Positions 24,904 through 33,742 are shown, numbered from the stretch's first letter. The stretch is DNA of 64,000 nucleotides from Verrucomicrobiales bacterium (GCA_002726915.1 PBSY01000038.1:119808-183807); one strand, 5' to 3'. The notes: generated by a model from the sequence alone, not told the origin. Made by a program: numbers and translations.

Positions 24904-26439
24904 CTACAGCCGCCTCCATCCGTGGTCGTCCTGCTCGAGCAGATCGTCAGCTTCTTTCGGTCCCCACGACCCGGCCGGGTAATCCGCCATTTTGGGAGGA
25001 TTAGTGGACTTGTGCCATGCATCCTCAATCTGGTCAACATACTCCCAAGCAGTCTCGACCTCGTCGGCACGTGCAAAAAGCGTAGCATCGCCGGCCATCG
25101 CATCAAGGAGAAGACGCTCATAGGCCTCGGGACTACTTTTGCCAAAGCTGGTCTGATAATTGAAGTCCATCTTCACCGGTTGCAGCGTCGCCGCTGGCCC
25201 GGGGCGTTTCGAGCGCATTCCCAACGAAATGCCTTCGTTGGGCTGAATCCGTATTACAAGCACGTTACCAGGCATGGCCTCAGCACCCACTGCAGCGTTG
25301 AACAGCACATTGGGAGCCTGCTTGTAGTGAATTGAAATTTCAGTACCCTTCTTAGGAAGCCGCTTCCCCATTCGCACGTAGAAAGGAACTCCTTCCCATC
25401 GCCAGTTATCAATCATGATCTTTAAAGCTACGTAGCTCTCGGTCATGGAATCGGGATTAACCCGATCTTCGTCACGATAGCCTGAGACTTCTGCGCCATT
25501 CAATGTTCCGGCGGTGTATTGCGCTCGCACCACACTCTGATCCACTTCTTGGACACTTTTAAAATGACGAAGTGATTTCAGCACTTTCACTTTCTCGTCT
25601 CGAACACCGTCAGCCGACAAATCAGTAGGTGGTTCCATAGCGATCAGGCTGAGCAATTGAAGCAGGTGGTTCTGGATCATATCGCGCATCGCGCCAGATT
25701 TATCGTAGTAGCCACCGCGACCCCCTTCCATTCCAAGGTGCTCGGCACAGGTGATCTGAACATGATCGATGAAGCGGTTGTTCCATAGCACTTCAAAGAG
25801 ATGATTGGCAAAACGGAGCACCATGATGTTCTGCGCTGTTTCTTTACCAAGGTAGTGGTCAATCCGGTAGGTCTCTCTCTCTGCGAACACATCGTTGACC
25901 ACCTCGTTGAGGTGCTGAGCCGTAGCCAGGTCGGTTCCGAAAGGCTTCTCCACGACCGCGCGGCACCAACCGGTATCCGATTCGTTGAGTCCTGCTTTCT
26001 TCAGGTTGAGAAGGATGTCGTCAAAGAACTCTGGTGCCGAGGCGAGGTAATACATCCGATTCGGGCTGGCCCCGTCCTTTTCCATCGCATCGAGCCTCTC
26101 CTTGAGGGCCTTGTAGCCATCTTCATCAGTAAAGGTACTCTGATGGTAGGTGATGCTTTGTGAAAACTGTTCCCAAAGATCCTCATCGTGCCCCTGGCGC
26201 GAGACTTCCTTATTCAGCGCCTTGAGGCTTTCGCGAAAGACCTCATCCGACTTTTCCCGGCGAGCAAAGCCAACAACGCGAAGGCCAGCCGGTAAATCGC
26301 CGTCAGCAACTAGGTTATACAGGGCTGGGATCAGTTTTCGATGCGTTAAATCACCCGTCGCACCAAAAATCACTAGGACGCAGGACTCCGGGTGATTGCG
26401 CAGACTCAGATCGGCCTCTCGAAAAGGATTGTCTTCCAT
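24904..26439 (-). CDS. zwf: Glucose-6-phosphate 1-dehydrogenase
   Basis: A 511-residue enzyme making 6-phosphogluconolactone and NADPH, the first step of the oxidative pentose phosphate or Entner-Doudoroff routes. The coenzyme motif is VIFGATGDLTHRKLIPALYNL (near residues 24-44) and the active-site signature is RIDHYLGKE with the catalytic His. EVLWNNRFIDHVQITCAEHLG and WRWEGVPFYVRMGKRLPKK are also typical. I prefer the ATG at 26437-26439; a second ATG three codons upstream is possible. A gluconokinase gene lies elsewhere in the window (55.9 kb), which would feed the same pathway. Confidence 0.95.
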   Translation of the reverse strand: MEDNPFREADLSLRNHPESCVLVIFGATGDLTHRKLIPALYNLVADGDLPAGLRVVGFARREKSDEVFRESLKALNKEVSRQGHDEDLWEQFSQSITYHQSTFTDEDGYKALKERLDAMEKDGASPNRMYYLASAPEFFDDILLNLKKAGLNESDTGWCRAVVEKPFGTDLATAQHLNEVVNDVFAERETYRIDHYLGKETAQNIMVLRFANHLFEVLWNNRFIDHVQITCAEHLGMEGGRGGYYDKSGAMRDMIQNHLLQLLSLIAMEPPTDLSADGVRDEKVKVLKSLRHFKSVQEVDQSVVRAQYTAGTLNGAEVSGYRDEDRVNPDSMTESYVALKIMIDNWRWEGVPFYVRMGKRLPKKGTEISIHYKQAPNVLFNAAVGAEAMPGNVLVIRIQPNEGISLGMRSKRPGPAATLQPVKMDFNYQTSFGKSSPEAYERLLLDAMAGDATLFARADEVETAWEYVDQIEDAWHKSTNPPKMADYPAGSWGPKEADDLLEQDDHGWRRL

Positions 26440-26749
26440 GGCCCGCATCTATCAGCAGATTTGATGCCCTTGCAAATGAATAGACTGCTGAATTGCAATG
26501 AGCAAAACTCAAGTAAATCGCTAATCGCATCAATTTCATCTGTTTTTCACGGGCAAACGCAGCATTCTTGGCCCCGTTGGCAAGCCTTGCAGCACCCTTA
26601 TGCCCCTAAACGAGCGGCTTTAAAAGATGAAACACACCATCCAAGGTCAGCCTGATTTTTCTCAAAGCCCACCACGCCCGCCGATGCGATAATGATCGGG
26701 CCCAGCGGCAAGCTCCGGACCTATGCTAAACCGCTATATTTGGTTTGTT
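26440..26749. other. Intergenic stretch upstream of zwf
   Basis: 310 bases between zwf and the TIGR01777-type gene, both on the minus strand. No gene is visible. Two palindromic TTGCAA hexamers, at 26470-26475 and 26493-26498, lie 30 to 60 bases upstream of the zwf start; they might be regulator half-sites. No convincing terminator was found. Confidence 0.4.
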
Positions 26750-27739
26750 TTAAGACTTTAACGGCAGTCCTGCGGTTAGTCTTTCCTTAAATCTCGATGC
26801 CGCAGCAACTCGTGAGCCTAACAGATCTTCGAGCGCGTCAGCCAATTCATGAAAGTGAAAGGTAAAGCCCAAGCCGTTGATGCGAACTGGCAGCCCCCGT
26901 CGACCACTTAATACGAGATCGGGATCCGCTCCTATAAGTGGCGCAGTCATCCTCATCAGCCGTGCTGGACACGCGATCCCTACCGGAACACCCAAGGTGT
27001 TTCGCAACGTTTCCATGAACTCTCGATTGGGCACTGGCTGCAATCCTGTCGCGTTGTAGATCCCTTGAACAGCAGGATTCTCGATCGCTTCAACAAAGAA
27101 GCGCATCATGTCCGCGAGGTGAATCCAGCTGATCCACTGGCTTCCTCGGCCAATCGACCCGCCCAAACCTATGCGGGCCAGATTGGCGAGGGTTGGCAGT
27201 GCGCCACCATCATTACCCAACACAAATCCTATTCGAAGAACACTCCACCGCATTTCCGGTCGGATGGCCCTACCAAGTGCTTCCTCCCAGGCGAGACAGA
27301 CATTGGTTGGGTATTCATCAGGGATGTAGGCTGCTTCATCACAGACGCGATCGCCGGCATCTCCATAGATGGCTAGGCTTGCGCCTTGCACCCAAACTTC
27401 TGGAGGTCGATAAACCTTCCGCAAAGCCTCTCCGATTACTTGAACGGAATCCACCCGGCTTCGAATGATTTTCGAGCGGTTCGCTCCGGTCATTCGGCAG
27501 TTCACTCCCTTGCCAGCAAGATTGACAACTCCGTAGGCGCCCTCCAACGCCTGAGCCCAATTATCTTGGACTGTTCGGCCATCCCAATATATTGCCCGTC
27601 CTCTCCCATGATAACAATCCGGATTTCGAGTTAGAACAACCACATCATAACCTCGCCGTATGAGAGTTTCTGCGAGGTGACTCCCAAGGAAACCGCTGCC
27701 ACCTGCGATTACGATTCGTTTTTTTTCGATGCTTTTCAT
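26750..27739 (-). CDS. TIGR01777 family NAD-dependent epimerase/SDR protein (YfcH-like)
   Basis: A 329-residue Rossmann-fold protein. The nucleotide-binding motif is IVIAGGSGFLGSHLAETLIRRGYDVVVLTR at the N-terminus. VVNLAGKGVNCRMT, QGASLAIYGDAGD and the C-terminal GLPVRINGLGFTFHFHELADALEDLL are characteristic of the TIGR01777 family. The biochemical function of this family is not established. I chose the ATG at 27737-27739; the frame is open further up, but only a TTG is available and it would overlap the DCC gene. It is the last gene of the GbsR-DCC-TIGR01777 set. Confidence 0.87.
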   Translation of the reverse strand: MKSIEKKRIVIAGGSGFLGSHLAETLIRRGYDVVVLTRNPDCYHGRGRAIYWDGRTVQDNWAQALEGAYGVVNLAGKGVNCRMTGANRSKIIRSRVDSVQVIGEALRKVYRPPEVWVQGASLAIYGDAGDRVCDEAAYIPDEYPTNVCLAWEEALGRAIRPEMRWSVLRIGFVLGNDGGALPTLANLARIGLGGSIGRGSQWISWIHLADMMRFFVEAIENPAVQGIYNATGLQPVPNREFMETLRNTLGVPVGIACPARLMRMTAPLIGADPDLVLSGRRGLPVRINGLGFTFHFHELADALEDLLGSRVAAASRFKERLTAGLPLKS

Positions 27740-27764
27740 CGTCACTATTTCTTTCTTAAAGCTT

Positions 27765-28124
27765 TTAGATTTGGCCAACTGCGTCGCTTAGGCAGTGACG
27801 CTTACTGGCGACGACGCTGCAGGCTTTCCTAAATAACCAGCGGCAGCCTGTGAACCATTCCAACCAGCCAAGTGGGGCGGCCCACCACATCTGTCGAGCC
27901 AGAAAAAAGAGCACGTCGCTGCCACCTCGTTTGCTGTCGTCTTCCCAGAGTGGCTCAATCTCCTTAGAATTGGGTCCGTTAGCCAACGGCTCCTCCCTCA
28001 CATTAATGCGATTGAGGAAAGGGTGTAGTCGAGTCACCTTACTTACGCATAGCCCACAGGTCCCGTCATAGTGAAGCGTGCCACGGTGTGGCGTGGCCTT
28101 TAAACTGGCAGTTCCTTCCTTCAT
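27765..28124 (-). CDS. DCC family thiol-disulfide oxidoreductase-like protein (DUF393)
   Basis: A 119-residue protein with the family hallmark YDGTCGLC (residues 19-26; Cys23 and Cys26), followed by a short thioredoxin-like fold: SKVTRLHPFLNRINVR, LFFLARQMWWAAPLGWLEWFTGC and a C-terminal RLFRKA-type basic stretch. DCC proteins are presumed thiol-disulfide redox proteins of unknown substrate. The ATG at 28122-28124 is preferred over an upstream TTG. It lies between a GbsR-type regulator and a TIGR01777 protein, a grouping I know from other bacteria, so the three probably work together. Confidence 0.85.
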   Translation of the reverse strand: MKEGTASLKATPHRGTLHYDGTCGLCVSKVTRLHPFLNRINVREEPLANGPNSKEIEPLWEDDSKRGGSDVLFFLARQMWWAAPLGWLEWFTGCRWLFRKACSVVASKRHCLSDAVGQI

Positions 28125-28173
28125 TTCGGTTGTTTCCGTTAAGAGAGAAATCAAAATTTAAATAAACAGGAGC

Positions 28174-28713
28174 TTATTTACCAAAGCCTCCCAGAGTTTT
28201 TGCGATCTTATCGCCCATTCCAATTATCTTGACTGCTGACTTCGTTGGCATCTTGTCCATCTGGTTGTAGAAGTCGCTGACCATTTCAAAAAAACCGAGT
28301 AGCTCCTCCAACTGACCTTTGGCGTAGGAGTCATTTATATCGTTGGTCTGACCGGCTTCTTCTGCGCTCTTACGAAGATTTCGGAGAGTCGGATCGATCT
28401 CCCGCTTCTTCCTCTCTGTGATTATGATCCTGAACAGCTCATAAACGTCTTTCACGCTCTCAAAATGGTCCCGACGATCACCCGACAAGTGAATAACATT
28501 CACAATCCCCCAGTTCTGGAGTTCTTTGAGACTATTGCTAACATTTGATCGCGCCACGCCAAGGCGATTGCAGATGTCCTCGGCGTTGAGAGGCTCCTCC
28601 GAAATGAAAAGAAGGGCGTGAATCTGGGCGACGGTACGATTAACTCCCCATTTTGTGCCCATCTCTCCCCAGTGGAGAATAAAGTTACTAGAAAACGGGG
28701 GTAGATCGACCAT
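28174..28713 (-). CDS. GbsR/MarR-type transcriptional regulator
   Basis: A 179-residue winged-helix regulator. The start NFILHWGEMGTKWGVNRTVAQIHALLF matches the GbsR family strongly, and the helix-turn-helix is EPLNAEDICNRLGVARSNVSNSLKELQNWG (near residues 40-69). The C-terminal half is helical and charged, as expected for dimerisation. It heads the operon with the DCC and TIGR01777 genes. A perfect 8-bp inverted repeat lies immediately upstream (28722-28741) and suggests autoregulation. In Bacillus GbsR senses choline; the ligand here is unknown. The AAGGA upstream is abnormally close to the ATG. Confidence 0.87.
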   Translation of the reverse strand: MVDLPPFSSNFILHWGEMGTKWGVNRTVAQIHALLFISEEPLNAEDICNRLGVARSNVSNSLKELQNWGIVNVIHLSGDRRDHFESVKDVYELFRIIITERKKREIDPTLRNLRKSAEEAGQTNDINDSYAKGQLEELLGFFEMVSDFYNQMDKMPTKSAVKIIGMGDKIAKTLGGFGK

Positions 28714-28721
28714 TCCTTCTT

Positions 28722-28741
28722 ATTTCTGTCTATACAGAAAT
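28722..28741 (-). promoter_or_regulatory. Likely operator of the GbsR-type operon
   Basis: ATTTCTGT (28722-28729) and ACAGAAAT (28734-28741) form a perfect 8-bp dyad with a 4-base spacer, 8 bases upstream of the regulator start. A second dyad, AAATCT (28738-28743) and AGATTT (28751-28756), overlaps its outer edge. MarR-type proteins bind such palindromes next to their own promoters. On the minus strand the first dyad contains TATAGA, a possible -10 box. Confidence 0.5.
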
Positions 28742-28831
28742 CTAAGAAATAGATTTTGCAAAGGGAAAGTTTAAAATTCGCCCAACATCGTAGGTTTACC
28801 ATTCTGAAAGCCCGCCTTATATTTGCCAAAC

Positions 28832-29329
28832 ATGGAAACACTCAAGTCTCTCGTTTCTAATCCCTTCTTCTGGGGCTGCATCCTGATTGGCGTCTTTTAC
28901 GCCCTCGCCCTCTCCGCTCATTTTGTAACTAAGCGTGAACTCAAGCGCCTCAAAGCTCATCTCTCGGATAAGCTCGAGATCGAAGCCGAGAATATGTCGG
29001 AGATGAAAAAGAAGATAGACGGCCTTCGTACAGAAAACGAAAACCTGCGTCTCAAGATTAATTCCGGCCGAACTCAAGACAGTCTTCAGTCTCTTGAGCG
29101 TGAACTGGAAATCTACGTTCGTGCAGAGAAAGCTATGGTCGTGAATGCGCCTGGTTTCGCTCAGGCGTGGGAGGGAGCCAAGGACTCAGCCCTCAGCGAA
29201 GTCGAAGCCGAGGAAGCCGGAAAGAGTTTCCCCCGTCGCATATTTAAAAAATTCTTCAGAAGTGGCGCCACAGACGCCGAGATCGTCGAGGTTTTGCCTT
29301 CTGAGTCGTCCATCAAAAAAGCTAAGTAA
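28832..29329 (+). CDS. Membrane-anchored coiled-coil protein of unknown function
   Basis: I do not recognise a family. The 165-residue product has one membrane helix near the N-terminus (FFWGCILIGVFYALALSAHFV), then a long charged coiled coil (roughly residues 38-95, with heptad-like ENLRLKI). A short region with a basic patch (RRIFKKFFRS) follows. The topology predicts a cytoplasmic coiled coil tethered to the inner membrane. The ATG at 28832 is preferred over a TTG three codons upstream. It is divergent from the GbsR-type operon and 104 bases before the HAD gene on the same strand. Confidence 0.7.
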   Translation: METLKSLVSNPFFWGCILIGVFYALALSAHFVTKRELKRLKAHLSDKLEIEAENMSEMKKKIDGLRTENENLRLKINSGRTQDSLQSLERELEIYVRAEKAMVVNAPGFAQAWEGAKDSALSEVEAEEAGKSFPRRIFKKFFRSGATDAEIVEVLPSESSIKKAK

Positions 29330-29433
29330 GCCACATCCGTAGACTCCTAAGCACCCCCCACTGCGGCGGTCTAGTCGCAGTTTCAGGCAAAAACGAAGGT
29401 TGCGTTGTCGCCCTAACCGAGCAGGTTCGGTCC

Positions 29434-30036
29434 ATGACACTCGACCTGCCTGACAGCGACTTTGCCGGATACATCTTTGATTGCGACGGCACCCTCGTGC
29501 ATTCCATGCCGCTTCACTTTAAGGCGTGGACAGCAAGTTTCGAATACAACAAGGCGCCCTGGATTTGGGATGAGGACGAGTTCTACGCAAATGCAGGCGT
29601 TCCTGATCGTGTCACTGTGATGGAACTCAATGAACGCCATGGAGCCAACATTTGCCCCGATGCCGTTCATGCTTATAAAGCAGAATGGTATGCAGAGCAC
29701 GTCGACAAGCTTAAACCTGTTCCTGCCGTAGGAGAGTTGGCCCGCCAACTTCACGCAGATGGCAAGAATATCTCCGTTGCCTCGGGCAGTGACCTTTCCC
29801 TCGTCGAACCCTCCCTCACCGCGGCGGGCCTTCGTGAATTCTTTGACATCATTATCACTCCGACTCTTGTCGAACGCGGCAAGCCGGCTCCCGACATGTT
29901 TCTTCTCGCAGCCGAAAGAATGGGAGTGCGTGCGGAAGAGTGCCTCGTTTTTGAAGATGGTCAGGCCGGCATCGACGCCGCCAATGCCGCCGGCATGGCG
30001 AGCGTGTTTGTCGACTCTCGAAGCCTCGAGGTTTAG
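29434..30036 (+). CDS. HAD-superfamily phosphatase (beta-phosphoglucomutase-like)
   Basis: A 200-residue HAD hydrolase of subfamily IA. Motif I is IFDCDGTLVHS (Asp16 nucleophile, Asp18 acid/base), motif II is in ISVASGSDLS, the conserved Lys is in VERGKPAPDMF, and motif IV is LVFEDGQAGIDAANAAGM. The helical cap (residues 25-95) is of the beta-phosphoglucomutase type, so the substrate is likely a sugar phosphate, but phosphatase and mutase cannot be told apart here. A RelE-like gene follows after 61 bases. Confidence 0.88.
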   Translation: MTLDLPDSDFAGYIFDCDGTLVHSMPLHFKAWTASFEYNKAPWIWDEDEFYANAGVPDRVTVMELNERHGANICPDAVHAYKAEWYAEHVDKLKPVPAVGELARQLHADGKNISVASGSDLSLVEPSLTAAGLREFFDIIITPTLVERGKPAPDMFLLAAERMGVRAEECLVFEDGQAGIDAANAAGMASVFVDSRSLEV

Positions 30037-30097
30037 GGTATTAAAACGCCGTAATTTTTTCGTTGTCTCGCTTGAACGCCGAGGGAACATTGCCAGT

Positions 30098-30478
30098 GTG
30101 TTCCAGATCATCTTCAACGAACTTAGCGCTGCTGAGATTTCCCAGCTTTCCACGCTGGATCAGCTCTCCATATTGAATGAATTTAAAGTCAGTCCCGACG
30201 ATCTTGAGGGAATTGAAGACAACGACGCGGACGCTCCGTTCGGCCAAATTGAACGCGACGGTAAAACGCTATATCGCTATCGCGCCGGAGAAGTCCGTAT
30301 TTACTTTGAAGTCACCAATAATCACCAATCGATCATCGTACACCGCGTCCTTTGTGCAAACACCTTCCAAGATTTCCTCTTTCGAGCAAAGCTGCCAGTC
30401 GGAGATGACGATATACTGGCGCAGTCCAAGCAGTTCTGGGAATTAATCGAAGAAGGCGAGCGCGCTCGGCGCATCTAA
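30098..30478 (+). CDS. RelE/ParE-fold-like small protein, unpaired
   Basis: About 126 residues if translation starts at GTG 30098; the frame is open further upstream inside the HAD gene but that part overlaps it. The C-terminal half (TLYRYRAGEVRIYFEV, then IIVHRVLCANTFQDFLF) resembles the beta-sheet of RelE/ParE-type proteins, and the N-terminal MFQIIFNELSAAEI looks like the first strand and helix. No antitoxin-like gene is next to it, so a classic toxin-antitoxin pair is not supported; it may be a housekeeping relative. It ends 5 bases before the class V aminotransferase gene, so the two are likely cotranscribed. The start is uncertain. Confidence 0.55.
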   Translation: MFQIIFNELSAAEISQLSTLDQLSILNEFKVSPDDLEGIEDNDADAPFGQIERDGKTLYRYRAGEVRIYFEVTNNHQSIIVHRVLCANTFQDFLFRAKLPVGDDDILAQSKQFWELIEEGERARRI

Positions 30479-30483
30479 TCGGG

Positions 30484-31656
30484 ATGAGTGACCTTCTAAC
30501 ACGCATAGACTCAGACGAAGCTTGGCGAAGAGCAACCTTCCCGGCCTGTCGCGATCAAATCTTTATGGCTCACGCAGCTGTGACTGCAATTCCGCAGCCG
30601 GCTGTAGATGTGATGAATGACTTCAATATCGCCACTTCGACGGGCGAGCTCGACTATTCCGAAGTTCTTCTCAAACAGATGGACGGAGTCCGCGAATCAG
30701 GGGCCCAACTTCTCGAATGTGATGCGGATGAAGTCGCTCTGCTGGGACCGACCAGCCTTGGTCTCAGCCTCGTCGCCAACGGTATCGACTGGCAGGCAGG
30801 AGACGAAATCATCACTTATCTCGATGACTACCCGGCAAATGTCTATCCATGGAAGAAGTTGGAAAAAAAGGGAGTAGAAATTATTTTTCTTCGTCCCGAA
30901 CGGGTGGGCGAAATCACTCCGGAACTCGTTTCAGCTGCGATCACACCCAAAACAAAAATGCTGGCGCTGGCGTCGAACAACTTCCTCAGCGGCTATCGCC
31001 TCGATATCGAAGCGGCAAGTGAGCTTGCGTCAGAACACGATATTTTATTTTGCCTGGATGCCATTCAAACCGTCGGGGCATTCCCGACTGACGCTAAGCT
31101 GGTTGATTTTCTGAGTGCCGATTCCCACAAGTGGATGCTTGGACCTATGACCGCAGGACTCGTTTATGTGAAGCAGTCTCACTTCGAAACACTCGAACCA
31201 ACGCTGATTGGTGCATGGAACGTGAAATGCCCAAATTTTATCGCTCACGAACGCATCGAATTTGAGTCAGGCGGACGGCGATATGAGCCCGGGGTTCTAA
31301 ATTCTCAGGGACTTGTGGGGATGAAAGCCTCAATGGATATGCTATCAGGGATCGGCATTAATCGGGTCGCTGAGCGGCTGCTGGATTTAAAAGCACACCT
31401 TATCGAAGGCCTCGATACCATGGGGTTTCACCCCATCGGTCCGCGAACAGGCGCTAATGCCTCTGGAATCACCTCATTCACCGATCTGGAGGAGCCTCAA
31501 CGGATCCCTGCCTTGTTCCAATTACTGGGCGAAAACAGCGTTGTGGCAAGCTTTAGACATAGTCGCGACGGGATTCCCTACATCCGACTTAGCCCTCATT
31601 TTTACAATACCCATGCGGAAATCGATCAGCTCTTCTCACTAATGGATAAGGCCTGA
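30484..31656 (+). CDS. Class V aminotransferase-fold PLP enzyme (cysteine desulfurase/epimerase-like)
   Basis: A 390-residue PLP enzyme of the class V fold. The PLP Asp and Gln are in LFCLDAIQTVGAFP and the Schiff-base Lys is in SADSHKWMLGPMTAGLVYV. The C-terminal domain has ERIEFESGGRRYEPGVLN and IRLSPHFYNTHAEIDQL. The catalytic Cys loop of cysteine desulfurases is not evident, so isopenicillin-N-epimerase-like, kynureninase-like or other members of the fold are alternatives. The reaction is not known. It starts 5 bases after the RelE-like gene. Confidence 0.8.
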   Translation: MSDLLTRIDSDEAWRRATFPACRDQIFMAHAAVTAIPQPAVDVMNDFNIATSTGELDYSEVLLKQMDGVRESGAQLLECDADEVALLGPTSLGLSLVANGIDWQAGDEIITYLDDYPANVYPWKKLEKKGVEIIFLRPERVGEITPELVSAAITPKTKMLALASNNFLSGYRLDIEAASELASEHDILFCLDAIQTVGAFPTDAKLVDFLSADSHKWMLGPMTAGLVYVKQSHFETLEPTLIGAWNVKCPNFIAHERIEFESGGRRYEPGVLNSQGLVGMKASMDMLSGIGINRVAERLLDLKAHLIEGLDTMGFHPIGPRTGANASGITSFTDLEEPQRIPALFQLLGENSVVASFRHSRDGIPYIRLSPHFYNTHAEIDQLFSLMDKA

Positions 31657-31676
31657 ACTTGACGAATCACCATTCT

Positions 31677-31702
31677 GCGCTTTTTTTGGGGGTTTTTTGC
31701 GC
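31677..31702. other. T7-G5-T6 tract flanked by GCGC
   Basis: A near mirror-symmetric homopolymer block of seven T, five G and six T between two GCGC tetramers, 20 bases past the aminotransferase stop. The T-runs could assist termination if the GCGC ends pair, but the loop would be 18 bases. The region between here and accB should also hold the acc promoter; I found no convincing boxes. Confidence 0.35.
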
Positions 31703-31796
31703 TGGAAAGTAACAGGCTTCTGCGTGACAATTACCACGGTCTAAGCTTGTAACCGCAGAAAAGGCCGCCTGAATTTCAACCCGGAAGACAACTGCT

Positions 31797-32282
31797 GTGG
31801 ACTTCAAAGATATTAAGAAAATCGTCGAGCTCATGGATGAACATGGGCTCTCTCAATTTACGCTCGAGCAGGACGAAACGAAGCTCGAGCTCAAAAAGGG
31901 CGGAGACGTTGACGTCGCTGCGCTTTCTCAATTAGTGGCTTCTGCAACCACTCCTACCGCTGCTCCTGTCGCTCACGCCGTCCCGGCCGCTGCTCCTGCC
32001 AGCGGCGACCCGGGCCCTGAATCAAATGAGCCCCCTGCAGGCACGGAGGAAATCACGTCACCAATGGTCGGAACTTTCTACACCGCTTCAGCTCCAGACG
32101 CTGACGCCTTCATTAAAATTGGAGATAGAGTCAGTGCTGATACTGCCGTCTGCATCGTCGAAGCCATGAAGGTCATGAATGAAATTCAAGCGGAGATCGC
32201 TGGCGAAATCGTCGAGGTCCTTGTAGAAAACGGAACCGCCGTCCAATTCGGTGAGCCGCTCTTCCGAGTCAAAACCTCCTGA
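31797..32282 (+). CDS. accB: Acetyl-CoA carboxylase biotin carboxyl carrier protein
   Basis: A 161-residue BCCP that carries CO2 on biotin during malonyl-CoA synthesis for fatty acids. The N-terminal helical part (MDFKDIKKIVELMDEHGLSQ) and an Ala/Pro-rich linker (residues about 48-80) precede the biotinyl domain. The domain starts at ITSPMVGTFY and contains EAMKVMNEI with the biotinylated Lys125. The start is GTG. The accC gene follows after 48 bases in the usual accB-accC order. Confidence 0.95.
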   Translation: MDFKDIKKIVELMDEHGLSQFTLEQDETKLELKKGGDVDVAALSQLVASATTPTAAPVAHAVPAAAPASGDPGPESNEPPAGTEEITSPMVGTFYTASAPDADAFIKIGDRVSADTAVCIVEAMKVMNEIQAEIAGEIVEVLVENGTAVQFGEPLFRVKTS

Positions 32283-32330
32283 TCCAGCGCCCATAAAGGG
32301 ACCCACCGGACAACGTGGATCTGACACGCC

Positions 32331-33719
32331 ATGTTTAAAAATATTCTTGTAGCTAACCGTGGCGAAATCGCCCTCCGCGTCATTCGCGCCGCCAAGGAAC
32401 TGGGGGTGCGTACCACCGCTGTTTATTCCGAGGCCGATGCGGACTCTATGCACGTTCATCTCGCTGATGACGCCATTTGCATTGGGCCTCCTCCAAGCTC
32501 TGAGTCCTATCTTCGCATGGAGGCTATTCTCTCCGCTGCCGAAATTGCAAACGTTGACGCCATTCATCCTGGATACGGATTTCTCTCTGAGAACGCCCGC
32601 TTTGCTGAACTCTGCGAAAGCTGCAACGTTAAATTTATAGGTCCTTCAGCCGAAGTTATCACGATGATGGGCGACAAGAATACTGCCCGCGCCACTGCTA
32701 CCAAGTATGGGGTTCCGGTGACCCCCGGATCTGAGGGTATCGTCGAAACCGAAGAGGAAGCACTTAAGTTGGCCAAAGAGATCGGTTACCCAGTTATGAT
32801 TAAGGCCACCGCTGGAGGGGGTGGTCGAGGTATGCGCCCAGCTCTCAATAAAGCCTCTTTCGTCAGCGCCTTTCACGCCGCACGCCAGGAAGCTGAAGCT
32901 TGCTTTGGTAACCCGGACGTTTACCTAGAAAAGTTAGTCGAAAATCCACATCACGTTGAATTTCAGATCGTTGCGGATAGTCATGGTAACGTCAAAGAGC
33001 TAGGTGAGCGCGACTGCTCCATGCAGCGGCGCAACCAGAAGATCATTGAAGAAACCCCTTCCCCCCTCCTGACCGAAGACCTCCGTCAGCGAATGGCAGA
33101 AGCGTCGGAAACTTTGGTAAAAAACATCGGCTACGAAAACTGCGGGACCATTGAATACCTCGTGGACGACCAAGAGAATTTCTATTTTATGGAGATGAAC
33201 ACTAGGATCCAAGTGGAACATCCCATTACCGAAGAAGTCCGCGGTTGTGACCTTATTAAAGAACAAATCCGCGTGGCCGCTGGAGAACCCCTCTCGGCTC
33301 ACGTAATGAACAGCTCGTCGCGTGGCCATTCAATCGAATGCCGAATCAACGCCGAAGATCCCTATAAAAACTTCGCTCCAAGCCCCGGTAAAATAAGTCT
33401 TTTTTACGCCCCCGGAGGCCGGGGCGTTCGTGTCGACACTCATGTCTACAGCGGCTACGAAGTGCCTCCAAACTACGACTCAATGATCGCCAAGCTGATC
33501 GTAACCGGTGCCACTCGCGAAATCGCCATTGCCCGTATGGTCCGGTCCCTAAATGAGTTTGTGATCAAAGGTATAAAGACGACAATTCCATTCCAAGCTT
33601 CAATACTGAAGCATAACGCTTTCCGGTCAGGTGACTACAATATCGCTTGGGTGGAAAAGTTTCTCGCCTCGCAGCCCGGACCACCTGAACTTCCGGATAT
33701 CATGCTGGAGGAAGAGTAA
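32331..33719 (+). CDS. accC: Acetyl-CoA carboxylase biotin carboxylase subunit
   Basis: A 462-residue biotin carboxylase that carboxylates the biotin of AccB with ATP and bicarbonate. Visible motifs are KNILVANRGEIALRVIRA at the N-terminus, HPGYGFLSENARFAE, the glycine-rich ATP-grasp loop KATAGGGGRGMR, ERDCSMQRRNQKIIEE and MEMNTRIQVEHPITEEV with the catalytic and metal-binding residues. The length is that of E. coli AccC plus about 13 residues. It forms an operon with accB. The subunits AccA and AccD are not in the window. Confidence 0.97.
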   Translation: MFKNILVANRGEIALRVIRAAKELGVRTTAVYSEADADSMHVHLADDAICIGPPPSSESYLRMEAILSAAEIANVDAIHPGYGFLSENARFAELCESCNVKFIGPSAEVITMMGDKNTARATATKYGVPVTPGSEGIVETEEEALKLAKEIGYPVMIKATAGGGGRGMRPALNKASFVSAFHAARQEAEACFGNPDVYLEKLVENPHHVEFQIVADSHGNVKELGERDCSMQRRNQKIIEETPSPLLTEDLRQRMAEASETLVKNIGYENCGTIEYLVDDQENFYFMEMNTRIQVEHPITEEVRGCDLIKEQIRVAAGEPLSAHVMNSSSRGHSIECRINAEDPYKNFAPSPGKISLFYAPGGRGVRVDTHVYSGYEVPPNYDSMIAKLIVTGATREIAIARMVRSLNEFVIKGIKTTIPFQASILKHNAFRSGDYNIAWVEKFLASQPGPPELPDIMLEEE

Positions 33720-33742
33720 GCACGGAACAGCAAAGCTGCCCA

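Noticed and set aside
27740..27778. Longer N-terminus for the TIGR01777 protein starting at TTG 27778
   Set aside because: It would overlap the DCC gene by 14 bases and add residues not seen before the Rossmann motif in this family.
30098..30478. Type II toxin-antitoxin module
   Set aside because: The RelE-like gene has no antitoxin partner; neighbours are a HAD phosphatase and a PLP enzyme.
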